Below are positions 34,042 through 45,200 of a stretch of 64,000 nucleotides of DNA, piece after piece (positions within the stretch are counted from its first letter, which is position 1; each line of letters opens with the position of its first letter). The stretch is taken from positions 132,431,784 through 132,495,783 of the forward strand of contig NC_072893.1 in assembly GCF_027943255.1 (NCBI RefSeq). The letters are read 5' to 3'. Source of the DNA: Anastrepha obliqua. Taxonomy: Eukaryota; Arthropoda; Insecta; Diptera; Tephritidae. Below the pieces are notes generated by a model. That model saw only the letters and a program-made list of their open reading frames with translations. It had not been told where the DNA came from and ran no database searches. Position numbers and translations under genes: made by a program.

Positions 34042-35230
34042 GAGACTGAGTATATTTACGCTTTGTCCTCCACCTTATCCTGGACGCGGAACTGGATCCG
34101 CCCCAGATGTAGGTGAGGACGGCAACCGTACTTCGACTTAAGCACCTTGAGGGACCCAAGATCGATACCCAGTACCAGGTGGGAACCCGCCTCCGAAGTG
34201 GTAGCGGATTTCTGCCTGGTGCACGAGTATACTCTCCAGAGAGTCGTGTCAAGATCCTTATTCTGAACACGGATGCGTTTGAGGAGTTCTGCTGAATTAC
34301 AGGAAGGACCCGGAATCCAGACACTCGCTCGTACCAGCCTTTCTTTGCTACTCTCAACAAGAATAAACTTGCTGTTTTCGCAGGCAAAGGTTTGTCTGCC
34401 TTGGATTGGGTCGAGGATGCAGGCATTTCAGAATTCCGTCTCTCGACTTTCCTCTTCTTTGCCTTTCTCCTCTTCCCGGTCGTTGGCACAGACCCCGTTT
34501 CGTTTCCGGAAGAGCGCAGCGCTACAGAGGACTCCTCTGTTCTGCCACGCTTTCCCGTTTCCGTTACAGGTGTCGAAGTTGACGGATCTTGAGTCCTTGC
34601 CTTAGCTAGTGCTTCGGCTTGCCTCGCCTTCTGTCTCCTTCGTTTGATCTGCCTTGCGGTTAGACCAACACGTGCGTTCGAATCTCCAATAACTTCGGTC
34701 TTTTTACCGGTACTTACCTGATTCGCACCAGGTTTAACCGTTGTCAAAGACTTACTCGGTACCAGAGATCCGTCTGAGTCTACTGAGAGATTGTCCGCCA
34801 TCTCCACATTCTCCACAACTTGTTCAGTTGCTTCAGATCGTTTCGACGGCGGTGTATCACTCACACTCACTCGGCTCTCCATTGGCAAAGCCAATGTGCC
34901 ATGTTTCACCACTAGTAGTTCGCTTCCTCCGGAACCCTGGGTGTCAGTTCCGGTCATAGGGGAATGTGGGGTTCGGGCCTGCATATCCGATGCCCGAGCC
35001 GTCGATTGCTCGACGGGAGGATTTCCCAGAAGTGGGTTACCTCGTGCAGAGAGATCCTTGTTAAGCCTCCACATTGTAGGAAAATGCATTTTATACCTCC
35101 TGCCAGGTTGTCGGTACGGTACTCTCCACATAGTACTTGGGTGGCCACCAATTCCGCCGTTCCGCGGTTGAGTGGATACCCAATTCCTATGTGGAGCTGC
35201 CCTCTTAGTTCGTGGTAAGTTAATCTCCAT
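34034..35230 (-). pseudogene. LOA-type ORF1 (gag-like RNA-binding protein), frameshifted near its end
   Basis: 398-codon frame, rich in Ser, Thr, Lys and Arg, with a basic block (RQIKRRRQKARQAEALAKAR and later KRRKAKKRKVERRNS) that could bind nucleic acid or direct nuclear entry. No CCHC zinc knuckle is visible. The last ~100 residues look out of frame: the neighbouring frame reads TSEAGSHLVLGIDLGSLKVL in the same bases, which is better-behaved sequence, and stops at a TAA at 34056-34058, just before ORF2. I infer a frameshift near 34340. ORF1 proteins coat the element RNA. The start (35230) is the first Met of the open frame and is uncertain. Confidence 0.65.
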
Positions 35231-35304
35231 AGAATGGGGTTAACTCGCCACTTAAGCCTCATCCCCGCGGCAAGGAGACCGACATGACAAGGTTAATATT
35301 AATT

Positions 35305-36274
35305 ACTTTCAAAGACTTTTCAATATACGTACGTATGTATGTGTGCCGCCAAAAATATACTGCAGCCAAGTAAAGCGGCACATTTTGTGTGAGTTTTGTG
35401 GCTTGGCTCATATTTTTATGCTTTAATGTAGCCTATCTTACGGCGCGCTCTTAACAAAGTTTTAACAAAGTTAAGCGTTGTTATGCACTCCGGATTGTTT
35501 TAACAATTCTCTTACCCCAGAAAGTGGCAACATATTTTGAAGAATTATTAGTTTTACTAAACTTTTGCTCTTCATAACGTCACTTTCTTCTTCACTTGCT
35601 TTGCCACCTTTTTTATAAACGATTTTCGTTACTTTTTCGGCTGTTAGGCGTGCGACGTTTCGGTGCATGCAGCAGCTTTGTTGCAGCGCCAAAACTTTTT
35701 ACTAATATGTTTTATTTTTATTTCTTTTCTTTTACATTAATTCTGTTTAATTTGTGGCAGAAAGGGTTTTGCATACGCCTCACTCGCTCTTTTCGCCGTT
35801 CCACGCGGCGCTTTGTTTACGGTACTTCTTGTCAGCGTTATATGTATGTGGCAGTATGTGGCATACTTATTGGCGCTGCCTGGTTGAAAAGTTTTGTGTC
35901 ATAAAAATCAAATTAAAACAAACTCTTTCATCGCACAACCGCCCACGACCGGGGGGAGCGCAACCCAGAAAAGAGGTTTGAAATAAAAAGTTTAAAATAT
36001 GCTTTCCACCCCTCTCACTCGCATTCTGGTCAATAACACATTATGAAAAAAAACAAAAAAAATCCAAATTAAATTATATTTTAAATGCTGGTGGATTTCC
36101 GGCTCGCTTTGCTGTGCCATTAATGCAAAATTATTTGGCGTTTTAAGTATTTAATTTATCCTAACATTTTAATTTATAAAAATAAATCATATGATAAGTG
36201 CTTGTGGATGATACGCTGCCGGCTATAAACCTCAATGAGCTTGGCTTAGTAGAATATTTTTTATGCTTCTTAAG
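35305..36274. other. Non-coding stretch, no gene recognised
   Basis: A+T-rich spacer between the LOA-type element and the next transposon. A 73-codon minus-strand frame (35471-35692) shows no recognisable domain. Confidence 0.4.
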
Positions 36275-36276
36275 TA

Positions 36277-37553
36277 CAGGGTGGCTGATGAATTTTGCTA
36301 CTTTAAGAAACTCAAATAACTTTTTTTTTTAGTGTATGGAATTCATTTATTTTTTTTTTCAAGTTGAAGGTCATTAAATTTTATTAAATGTAGCTTAACT
36401 AGTTTTAAAAATAATTGAATTTAAATGCCCCCCATGCTCGTTGACACAAGTGCGGCATCTTAGTAAAAAGTTGTTCATTGCTGCTTTGAGAGTTGCGACA
36501 GGAATAGCCGCAATTGTTGCCCGAATGGATTGTTTTAGTTCATCCAAATTTGTTGGCTTTGTTTTATAAACTTCTTGTTTACATAAACCCCACAAGAAAA
36601 AGTCAGGTGCAGTAAGGTCAGGCGACCTGGGGGGCCAACGAAATTCGGAGTTTCTTGAAATCAGTTTATTGGGAAATTTTCGTCGCAACTCTGTCATAAC
36701 AGTCTGGGCTATGTGAGACGTTGCCCCATCTTGTTGAAACCACACGGAGTTGAAAGGAATTCTCTTTCGGCGTAGTTCTGGATAGAAAAATTCTTTCAGC
36801 ATTTTCAAGTAACGGTCTCCAGTAACCGTAACGATGTGACCATTTTCTTCAAAAAAATAAGGCCCGACAATACAGCGTGAAGAAACCGCACACCACACTG
36901 CCACGCGAAGAGGATGCAATTCCGTCTCGTGGAGTATCTGTGGGTTAGAAGTACTCCATATTCGACAATTTTGTTTGTTCACATTGCCGTTTAAATCGAA
37001 ATGGTCCTCATCAGACATGAAAAGGCAGTTTAAAATGTTTTGGTCTTCTTCCACCATTTGCAGGATCTTCTGGCAAAATTCCAAGCGAATCGGCAAGTCT
37101 GCTGCATTCAGTTTGTTAACCATTTAAATTTTGTAGGGAAATAAGTCTAAATCTTTGTGCATTATTGTTTGCAAAGACTATCGGCTGACACCAAGTTGAG
37201 CAGATAAGCTTCTTGTTGAAACCCTTGGATTTCTTTGTATAGCTGCAGCTACAGCAGCGATCGTTTCTTGCGACTGTTCCTTGCTCAGCAAAATTATTCA
37301 CCAGTCTCATTATGGTCCATCTGCTCGGGGGATCGCCGCCAAACATCCGTCTGTACTCTCTCTGTACCAAAACTACAGACTCCAGTGCGTGATAGCGGCG
37401 GACTATCCAAATTCTTGTTTGCGTGTCCCAGTTATCCATTTTAATAAATTTTAAAGATCAATCTGCAAATTAAAACAAAAATGGAACAGATAACTTAAAA
37501 AGAAAAAAAGTTATTCAATTTTTTTTTGGTAGAGGCTTTCATTAGCCACCCTG
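36277..37553 (-). mobile_element. mariner-like transposon with DD41D transposase (rosa-type)
   Basis: Ends are CAGGGTGGCTGATGAA (left) and, reverse-complemented, CAGGGTGGCTAATGAA (right), flanked on each side by TA (36275-36276 and 37554-37555). The element is 1277 bp. A second stretch of similarity (AATAACTTTTTTT) follows about 30 bp inside each end. The spacing of the transposase catalytic residues (see the CDS entry) assigns it to the DD41D branch of IS630-Tc1-mariner. As far as I recall, the rosa subfamily of tephritid flies has this spacing. Confidence 0.88.
36395..37439 (-). pseudogene. DD41D mariner-like transposase with a few lesions
   Basis: N-terminus MDNWDTQTRIWIVRRYHALE at 37439, with an HTH region (SRWTIMRLVNNFAEQGTV). 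A small frameshift near 37265 moves the reading to TIAAVAAAIQRNPRVSTRSL, which then meets TAG (37178-37180) and TAA (37124-37126, directly before MVNKLNAADLP). From there 242 codons are open. Catalytic residues: Asp in MSDEDHFDLNG, Asp in WFQQDGATSH, Asp in LTAPDFFLWG. Counting gives 41 residues between the second and third Asp. All three acids are kept, so the catalytic half looks sound and only the linker after the HTH is broken. A cut-and-paste enzyme in life; not functional as it stands. Confidence 0.87.
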
Positions 37554-37692
37554 TACATTTTTTTATAGAGTGCATTTTTTTATCAAAAATATTTATCGGC
37601 AGCTAACTCAAATGTGTTTTAATCAATCGTTACCATTTCTAGAAATATCTGGAACACAGCACCACCTTGAAGATCTTGAATAAAACACGTAT

Positions 37693-38953
37693 CGTACTGT
37701 GTTTGAAAGTTATTTTTTATTCAAAATAGTCTCCATTTAACTCGATACAACGTTCAGAACGATCAACCAATTTCTGCATGGATTTTTTATTTCATTTAAG
37801 GGAATGTTCTTTAACACCTGTGTCACGGCTGCTTGAGTAGCTGGAATGCCATCATAAAAAGCACCTTTCATGGCAGTTTTCAATTTAGGGAACAGAAAAT
37901 AGTCGCATGGTGATAGATCAGAAGAATACGGAGGGTGGTCGATGACACAAATATGTTTTTGCATCAAAAATTCACGAACATTTTTGGTTTTGTGAGGTGG
38001 TGCATTATCATGCAATAAAAACAGCTGTTTCCCCTCTGGATATCCAGGTCTTACTCGAACAATTCTTGACCACAAACGACGTAAAACTTGTAAATAGTAT
38101 TCTCCATTAATAGTTTGACCTTTTGTAACAAATTCCTTGTGTACAATACCCTTGGAATCGTAGAACGTGATCAACATTGTTTTGATTCTTGACTTCTGAA
38201 AACGCAATTTCTTTGCTTTTGGCTCCCCTTTCGTCTTCCATTCTGCAGATTGACGCTTAGTTTCAGGGTCATATTTGAAGCACCATGTTTCGTCACCAGT
38301 TATGATCGAATCAAGAAAATCTGGATCGTTTTCAGCTATTGAAATGATGTCTTTGCAATGCTCTGCACGAGCGATTTTTTGATCTTCATTTAATTGGTGT
38401 GGACCAAAGCGTGCATAAACCTTGCTTTTACCCAAATCGTCAGTTAAAATTTTCCACATAGTATCTACCAGTAGATGAATTTAATTCTTCAGCCAACATT
38501 CTTACAGTGAAATTTCCGTCAACAGCAATGATTTCGCGGACTTTTTCTACCAATTCAGCACGATTACTTGCTTCTGGGCGACCAGGTCTTTCATCATCAT
38601 TCAAATCTTCACAACCATTTTTAAATCGTTTAAACCAATTATATACATTTGAACGAGCTAAACAATCATCACCATAAACGTTTTGCATCAATTCGTACGT
38701 CTCACTAAATGTTTTTCCAAGTTTAACACAGAATTAATTATTTGCTCTTTGCTCCATTGTATTTTTACGACACAAGCTAGAAACATACTGTAAATAAAAT
38801 GCGCGTAACTTTTTAACCTGTCAAACGATTTACATGAAGTTGGCTGCGGTTGAAAGCTGACGCTTGTACCTTTTCAATATAATCAAAGTTTAATAGATAG
38901 CTCTACGTGTTCCATGATTTAAATAAAAAGTTCTGTTATTTATTGAACATACT
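37693..38953 (-). mobile_element. mariner (DD34D) element, ends imperfect
   Basis: The transposase frame is flanked by related but imperfect ends: TACTGTGTTTGAAAG on the left near 37695 and, reverse-complemented, ACAGTATGTTCAATAAA on the right near 38950, with a further TTTTTTATT/CTTTTTATTT match inside. Exact boundaries are uncertain by some bases. The element lies 140 bp from the DD41D transposon and 17 bp from the SINE at 38971. Confidence 0.7.
37737..38757 (-). pseudogene. mariner transposase, catalytic domain intact, N-terminus broken
   Basis: Likely start at 38757 (MEQRANN), followed at once by an in-frame TAA, then FCVKLGKTFSETYELMQNVYG and the HTH block SNVYNWFKRFKNG with the DDERPGRPE linker. 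A one-base frameshift near 38455 separates it from MWKILTDDLGKSKVYARFG and the 240-codon catalytic frame. Catalytic acids: SIITGDETWCFKYD, FLLHDNAPPHKTKN, and YSSDLSPCDYFLFPKLK, with 34 residues between the last two. That is the classical mariner DD34D arrangement, and all three acids are kept. Two lesions (one stop, one frameshift) prevent a complete protein. Confidence 0.87.
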
Positions 38954-38970
38954 GTGTATAGTTATATATA

Positions 38971-39278
38971 GGCGGCCGCCGTAGCCGAATGGGTTGGTGC
39001 GTGACTACAATTCGGAATTCAGAGAGAGAACGTAGGTTCGCATCTCGGTGAAAGTCCAAAATGAATAAAACGTTTTTTTCTAATAGCGGTCGCCCCTTAG
39101 CAGGCAATGGCAAACCACTGAGTATATTTCTGCCATGAAAAAGCCCCTCATAAAAATATCTGCCATTCGGAATCGGTTTGAAACTGTAGGTCCCTCCATT
39201 TGTGGAACAACATCAAGACGCACACCACAAATAGGAGGAGGAGCTCGGCCAAACACCCAAGGGTGTAAGCGCCAATTA
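38971..39278 (+). repeat. tRNA-derived SINE (copy D), best preserved
   Basis: Sense strand. The tRNA-like head begins GGCGGCCGCCGTAGCCGAAT. The body contains TAATAGCGGTCGCC, GGCAATGGCAAACCACTGAG, ATTTCTGCCATGAAAAAGC and ACATCAAGACGCACACCAC. The 3' tail reads GAGCTCGGCCAAACACCCAA then GGGTGTAAGCGCCAATTA. All four copies share this tail. GTATAGTT before (about 38957) and GTATAAGTT after (about 39284) could be an imperfect target duplication. It is a short non-coding retroposon transcribed by RNA polymerase III that needs a LINE's enzymes to move. Confidence 0.88.
38982..39045 (+). promoter_or_regulatory. Internal RNA polymerase III promoter (A and B boxes) of the SINE
   Basis: A box TAGCCGAATGG at 38982-38992 fits TRGCNNARYGG exactly. 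B box GGTTCGCATCT at 39035-39045 fits GGTTCGANNCC with mismatches near its end. The spacing is within the tRNA range. Together they indicate a tRNA-derived head. Confidence 0.75.
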
Positions 39279-39284
39279 TATATG

Positions 39285-42200
39285 TATAAGTTGATTTAGT
39301 TTATCGGTTGATTTATCTTTTGATACACTGGGGGCTTCTAACCGATGCTTGCTGCTTGAGTAATTTCACAACTTCAATTGTTGGCTGCTTGAATCTTCCT
39401 AAATTTTATTCAAATTTTATTTTGACGCTGGCCTTTTCAGATTTGCTTAAAACTAGGAGTACAATAAATGCTTGCTTAATTCTAGGAATACAATATTGTT
39501 TTCTTAATTCTAGGAACTTAGTTGCAGCTGCACTTGCAGCCATAGCTGCTGCTGTCATTGCTTAACTCTAATGTAAACCAATATAGCGTGGGAGTCAACT
39601 GTTGACTGCATGGGAGTCAGGTGTTAACTTATATATATAGTTCATACTAGAGCAACTACCATATAAAGCAAAGTATCGAGCTCTGTATAAAATAATTCAA
39701 AAATTGCACTGATTTTTGAGAATTTTTTTTCGGACGCGGTCTTGTGCATTTTCACTATTTAGCGTCTACTCCAAAATTTTTTTATGTGGAAGAAAACACC
39801 CAAAACCGTCAGCAGAAAAAACCGTCAAAAATCAACGAGAGTTTTAAACGACTTGAAACTTCCACTTTGTCACACCTAAATTTAGTGATCTATAAAACTG
39901 CATACTCGAAATTTTTCTAAAAATTCGAAATAGTCAAAACTTGTCAATATGGGGCGTACATTTTATTTTGACGCCGACAGTATATGCAAAGACATATTCT
40001 GAATAGGACGGATGGCCAAAGCCATTTGGCGCGTATATTCTTAAATAAATAAATTTTTGTTCATTAAATTCTCAATATGAGGCAAATCGGATATTAAATA
40101 AAATTTGCAGAAATATTTCAACTTCAGCGCCAAGGAAACATACGAGCACCCCCAGGCATACTCACAATAACTATTCAAGTTTTCAACAAAATGACTTCAG
40201 TGGGGCTACACACACACATATATATATACACAGAAAACTTAAATTTTATTTATACAAATAGTTTCCAGAGTAATTTAAAGGCTGTCGGCACATTTTCAAA
40301 CACTACTGATGACAGTTGAGAGCCATAAGAAACTCGTTTACGAAATGATGTGTCCCTGGCTGCTGCTGTGTGCAGTCTGAACCACCTTAAGGCTGACATA
40401 AATCGTAGACTACCAACACACACATCGTGCATTTGAACTCATTGAACTCATACAAGGTTCGGTTTGGCCTCGACACATCTGGCAGCTCGAATTCCTAAAA
40501 TATTTGTATGAAAGCAAAAAAAAAAAAAAACAAAAAAAAAAACGAAGAAAAGGAAATGGAAATCATAAAATGAAAATTCACTTTAAGCCACATACTCAAT
40601 ACATGTAAGCTAAGCAGAATATGTAGGCATGCAAACTTTTTCAAGCGAGATTCCACTTACCATTCCCCTTGCTGCTCCGCTTTTCTTTGCTTCCATTTTC
40701 TTTCGCTTTGTCGTTCATTGCTATGTTGAGTAAATTTCAACAACCTGATTCTCCAATTTGGGTAGCCATTTACAATCATTTATCTACAGAGTGCCCAGCC
40801 ATCGAGTAAGTGCATTTGCCGCGAGTTCCTCCCTCTCGCTGGGGTGATGCTGCCAAAAATGTTGTATGTATGTATGTATATGTGCGAGGTCATTTTGGGC
40901 TGTGTCGACTGTCGACAACGCAAATGTAATTCATCTTATTTTCTTTTTGCGGCTATTGACAGACGGGTACACGCAATTTGGCGTTGCGCCATCATTGGTC
41001 AATTATTGGCGATGGATAGAGGAAAATGATGGTGCAAAAATGGAACAGCACAAATTTGAAATATTACTTTTGTAAGTAAAAAAGCGGATCTGCGAAAGTC
41101 ACTTAAGTGCGGATGTAGTCTCTTTAGAGTGCGCCACAGATTTATAGGCTGCTGAAGTGCTAGATGATGTGCAAAGCCCAGAATCTATTACCAGCGTATG
41201 TGAATATGCGACGAGTTTTCAGTTGTTTGAGTTACTTAGACAGAGCTTTGCTTTCATCTAATCTTAATGCCGTGAATAGGGTATGGAAGCTCAAAAGTAC
41301 AAACCCTGGAAGTAATTTTCACTACCAATACGTGAAGCAGCAGTTTTTACTCAGTTCCTTCCTCTTAATTTTTATTTTGACGTCTTTCTTATCAAGAAGA
41401 TAATCGACTAATCTCGGGAAGTACTTGGAAATTAATTTGAGTTCCTTCCTGTTCAAATTTAGTTGAGCCACCTTTACCATCTACCATCCTTCCTTTTCAA
41501 AAGGTTCTCTTGCTGGTTAGCTGCTTCCAATTTGTGCTCTACCCCACCAAAGTGAAGTCAGCTGACCGTTCGGACCGGATCTTCTCCAACCTTTTCCGAC
41601 ATCAGTCGGAGATTTTTAATTGATCCATGTTGGCTCCCAAGAGAAACCGTCAGGTGTTGGCACCGGAGCTAAAATACCAGACATTGTTTTTATATACCTA
41701 TTTATATATCTATTCACAGATAATTGGAATGACTTGGAATGCAATGTGGCTTAACCTTTAAGCTCCTAGTTGTAGGAAACTTTAAAGGACTGGAAAGAAA
41801 GAAGTATGCGCAGAAATGAGTTTTTAGAAGGTTTCCTTAGGCTAAAAATATAACGTACTGAGTTTTTTATTCCTTGTGATCGGTCCTCGTTGGATTTAAA
41901 GAAAAGTTACTGCATTGGAAGAACATTGGTCAAGCAAGAGGTACAGGAATAAGCAGCAAAGCTAAGAGTACTGAACACAGCAAACAGGTTAGTCCTCACA
42001 CGAGGATTTAAGCGGCAGCGAGGATTGGTGAGAGCGTGTAGAAAAAGATGGGAAGCTGTGCTGCTATGCTAATTTCCACTGGATTTTGAAGCAAAGTTGA
42101 GATGGCGCGTGCAAACGAGGTAAAATTCGGACCGAGAGTTGCCTGAGTACAAAGATGCTGCTCAAAGTGTGGTGCCAAGAGTGTGAAGAATCTTAGATCG

Positions 42201-45200
42201 CAGGAATAACAGCAATTGGTTGGGAAAAACCTATCTCATTCTGGTACGTAAAATGGGCTGTCGTGAGGTTTCTTTAATGACATTGAAACAGCACGCTTCG
42301 TGGCTCTACCGTTGGCTGACATTCTTGAGAACAGCCGATGGATTACTCGACATAGGCAAAGTTTTCGTCAACCTTTGTAAAGCAACATAATAGTCATCTG
42401 ATAGCATTTAAGTCATTCAGTGCAACTGAGAGTTTTTAGCCTAGTTCGTCCATTTCCTAACAAAATTTGTATACTTAGCATGAATCCTTCTTGAAAAAAG
42501 CTACAGAAATTCCGCAACGCCTGCATACCCGATCCTATGCTGTCATATGCCACAAGGACAAAGGCCAACAGATGCAGGAGCAACTTGCATTTGTTGAGTG
42601 GCAAAGTGTCAAAGCGATAATTTCATATCAGCAACAGGCACCGAAGCCACAAATGTGGGAGAACGGCAGGAAGGTAGGGAGGCACGTCAGCACATTTTAC
42701 GTGTAGTCCTTCAGTGAGCCAATAGCGGAGCAGTGAGGATGCCAGGTCGCTTGCCGAGTGTTGAGAGTCGATGTGATTATCAGCGTCGACACATGGAAAG
42801 TTGCAACAGGGGCAAGATTGCATAATTACGACGTTTTCAGCGAATGATATAAATGACAATTTTCATGCATCGATGCACTTGGCCATCGAGTTGAGCAGAA
42901 ACCACAGCAGCAGCGGTAGTAGCAAGAACAAGAACAAACAGTTTTCGCAGCCTCTGATTATTTCAGCAGGCAATGTCAATGTGGCAGCAATGCCGAGTTA
43001 GAGTGACATTTGAGTGGCACTTTTGCTAGTAGCAACATGCAGCGTTGCCGAATTTAATACTCGCATAAGTCTACCAGCACATAAGCGCACACGAATGCAC
43101 ATCCCTACATATGTAAGCACGCGTAGGCTGTGCAAGGTGTTACTTAGTCCGCCATGAAGCAGCAATTGCAGGCGTTGCGTTCTTCATCAACTAACTGTCA
43201 CCGATGCCACTCAACACGAATGAATTTTGTTGTTATCATTTTGCGATGTTGGCAAAGTTCGCAAAAGGCGGCAAGCCGTTGGGTCATAAAGAGGTGCTTT
43301 AATAGGCATGTGTGTATGTATGTATATATGCAGTTGCAACACACACACCCGTATTTCGTGCACGCTGCAAATCCAATTAGGCGCAACAATGCGTGCTTGC
43401 AACGCAATATGGGCATAGGGCCACTTCTGCAATGAGTTGTCTGGCAATGAGTTGTCTGGTACGCGTGTTTATGACAGGCTGTAGCCTGCTACCTTTGTGA
43501 AAGAACGGATTTCATTTCATTTACAAAGCTTTTGCTGTGTTTTTGTTTTCAATGTTAGATGTGACAGTCTTGCTTAATTATTTGGGAGTCAAAACCAGGC
43601 CACTCAATGTTGCTAATATGCCGTGGCTGTTGTTGCATGACAGGTTTCCCAACGTTTGTTACTCACGCGTTCTGGCTGATTAAATTTTTTTGTACAATAT
43701 TTTTTGTTCTTGTGATCGAAGTGTAGGTGATTCTTTCGATTCAAAGTGTAGGTGAATCCGCAATGGCAGCTTGCCGTATCTGGGATCATGTCGACTTAAG
43801 ATATCTGAAGGGATGCATCTGGGCGACCGCAAGGTTCAAAAAAGTGGCCACGTGGGCAAAAGAATGTAACTCTTGTTTCACAATGGACCTGTGTTATTTC
43901 GAACTGTTGTTCTCAGCGATACCCTGTCCAAACTATCTACACAGTTCTGCACTAAATCGACTATTCAAATATATTTTATACTGAAAAATATATCTGTTAC
44001 TAAAAAAATATATTTTCACTCAGAAATTTATTTAATTTGTGCACTGCATTTCTTCCCATTATAGTTTTCAACCTGCTGTTTCTCTTTCAAAGCTCCCTTC
44101 CAATTGCCTTAAGCCTTAATTCATATCTTGTGATTGCTCTCTGGTATAGATTAAGGCGTTCATGTTTTATTCGTCACTTTCAAGCACTAGAGACCCAAGC
44201 TATCCTGTTTTTTTGTAGCCTCAATGTCCCACATTTAAAATTTCACTAAAAGCTTGTCTTTGTTCGCAAGCGAATTCTCATAAATAAATCTCTTTTAATT
44301 AATTTATTTTACTTCCATTTCACTTTGTGCTTATCAATTATTGCACTTTTGTATAACAGCAGCCGCCAGATTTATTTGACTCTCGTTGTTGTGTGGCGCT
44401 CAAAGCACCCACTTGCCATTGCCAAGACTTTAATTGAGTCACAGCCATTCGGCTGCAGGAAGTAATTCAATTGCTTTATTCGCAAAAGTAAGAAGAACAT
44501 GAAAATAAAAAAGCTGATTACAATAAAACTAAAGTTTATTGTTCATTAAATGAATAGTGAGGAAAACGAACAAAACGTGGAATTGTTGCGGCGACGGGAG
44601 CAGCCGGTACAACCAGTTGGAGTAGAGAAAAATGTCACTTGAAATGCAATTTGCAAAGATAAACTTATAATGGAACAACTGCCAAGGCGTGCGTCAAAAC
44701 GAGCGCGCGCAGAACCGTTTGAAGTGGTGGGTGGAGTAATGGATAATAGAAGCGTAAATGCAAAGCAGCAAATGGTAGCGAAACTGATAGTGGTTGAGCA
44801 TTGAAAAGCAGGTGGCGTGAGTAGCGAACGGAGCATGCTAAAAAGTGGGCTCTCGCAGCTCTGAGCAGCACTGAGTGGGCGCCTAGCTTAAGTGCCATTT
44901 TGCATCCTTTGAAAGGACCTTGTTATTGCTGATTGTCGCCAACAAGCTCTTATCCGACCAATTGCACACTTCGTCGCTACCAACAACCAATAACCAACAA
45001 CAAATTCGAATGCATTGCCATGAATTTATAATTTGCCACTTGAATTGAACACAGCCTGCCAAATAGCTTCACCGTCTCGGCTTCCTTGGCAACAGTGTGC
45101 CAGTAGCTATCACTCATCGACTAGCTGCTCTGCAGTTTAGGTTGTGTCAGTAATAAAAAGTAGGAGAAAACAAGTAAAGTACAAAACGGTGGTAACTGCA

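Larger units (their letters stand above)
30624..35292 (-). mobile_element. LOA-type non-LTR retrotransposon with 12-bp target site duplication
   Basis: Bounded by TTAATATTAATT at 30612-30623 and 35293-35304, identical 12-bp copies. The 3' tail reads (on the minus strand) as repeated ATTCA units, with no poly(A). The order ORF1, endonuclease, RT, RNase H, Cys/His tail and the RT box QGCPQGGVLSPLLW fit the LOA (Bilbo/Baggins) group of LINEs. At about 4.67 kb it is short of what such elements usually reach, and several internal deletions are visible. It is a single insertion of an already damaged or later eroded element. Confidence 0.88.

Noticed and set aside
38971..39050. Functional tRNA gene
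   Set aside because: A and B boxes are present, but the acceptor and anticodon arms do not pair well and the sequence continues into the SINE body; it is a SINE head.
43429..43460. Short direct repeats as a CRISPR-like or regulatory array
   Set aside because: Just two copies of about 15 bases head to tail; ordinary slippage. No CRISPR array exists in this eukaryotic sequence.
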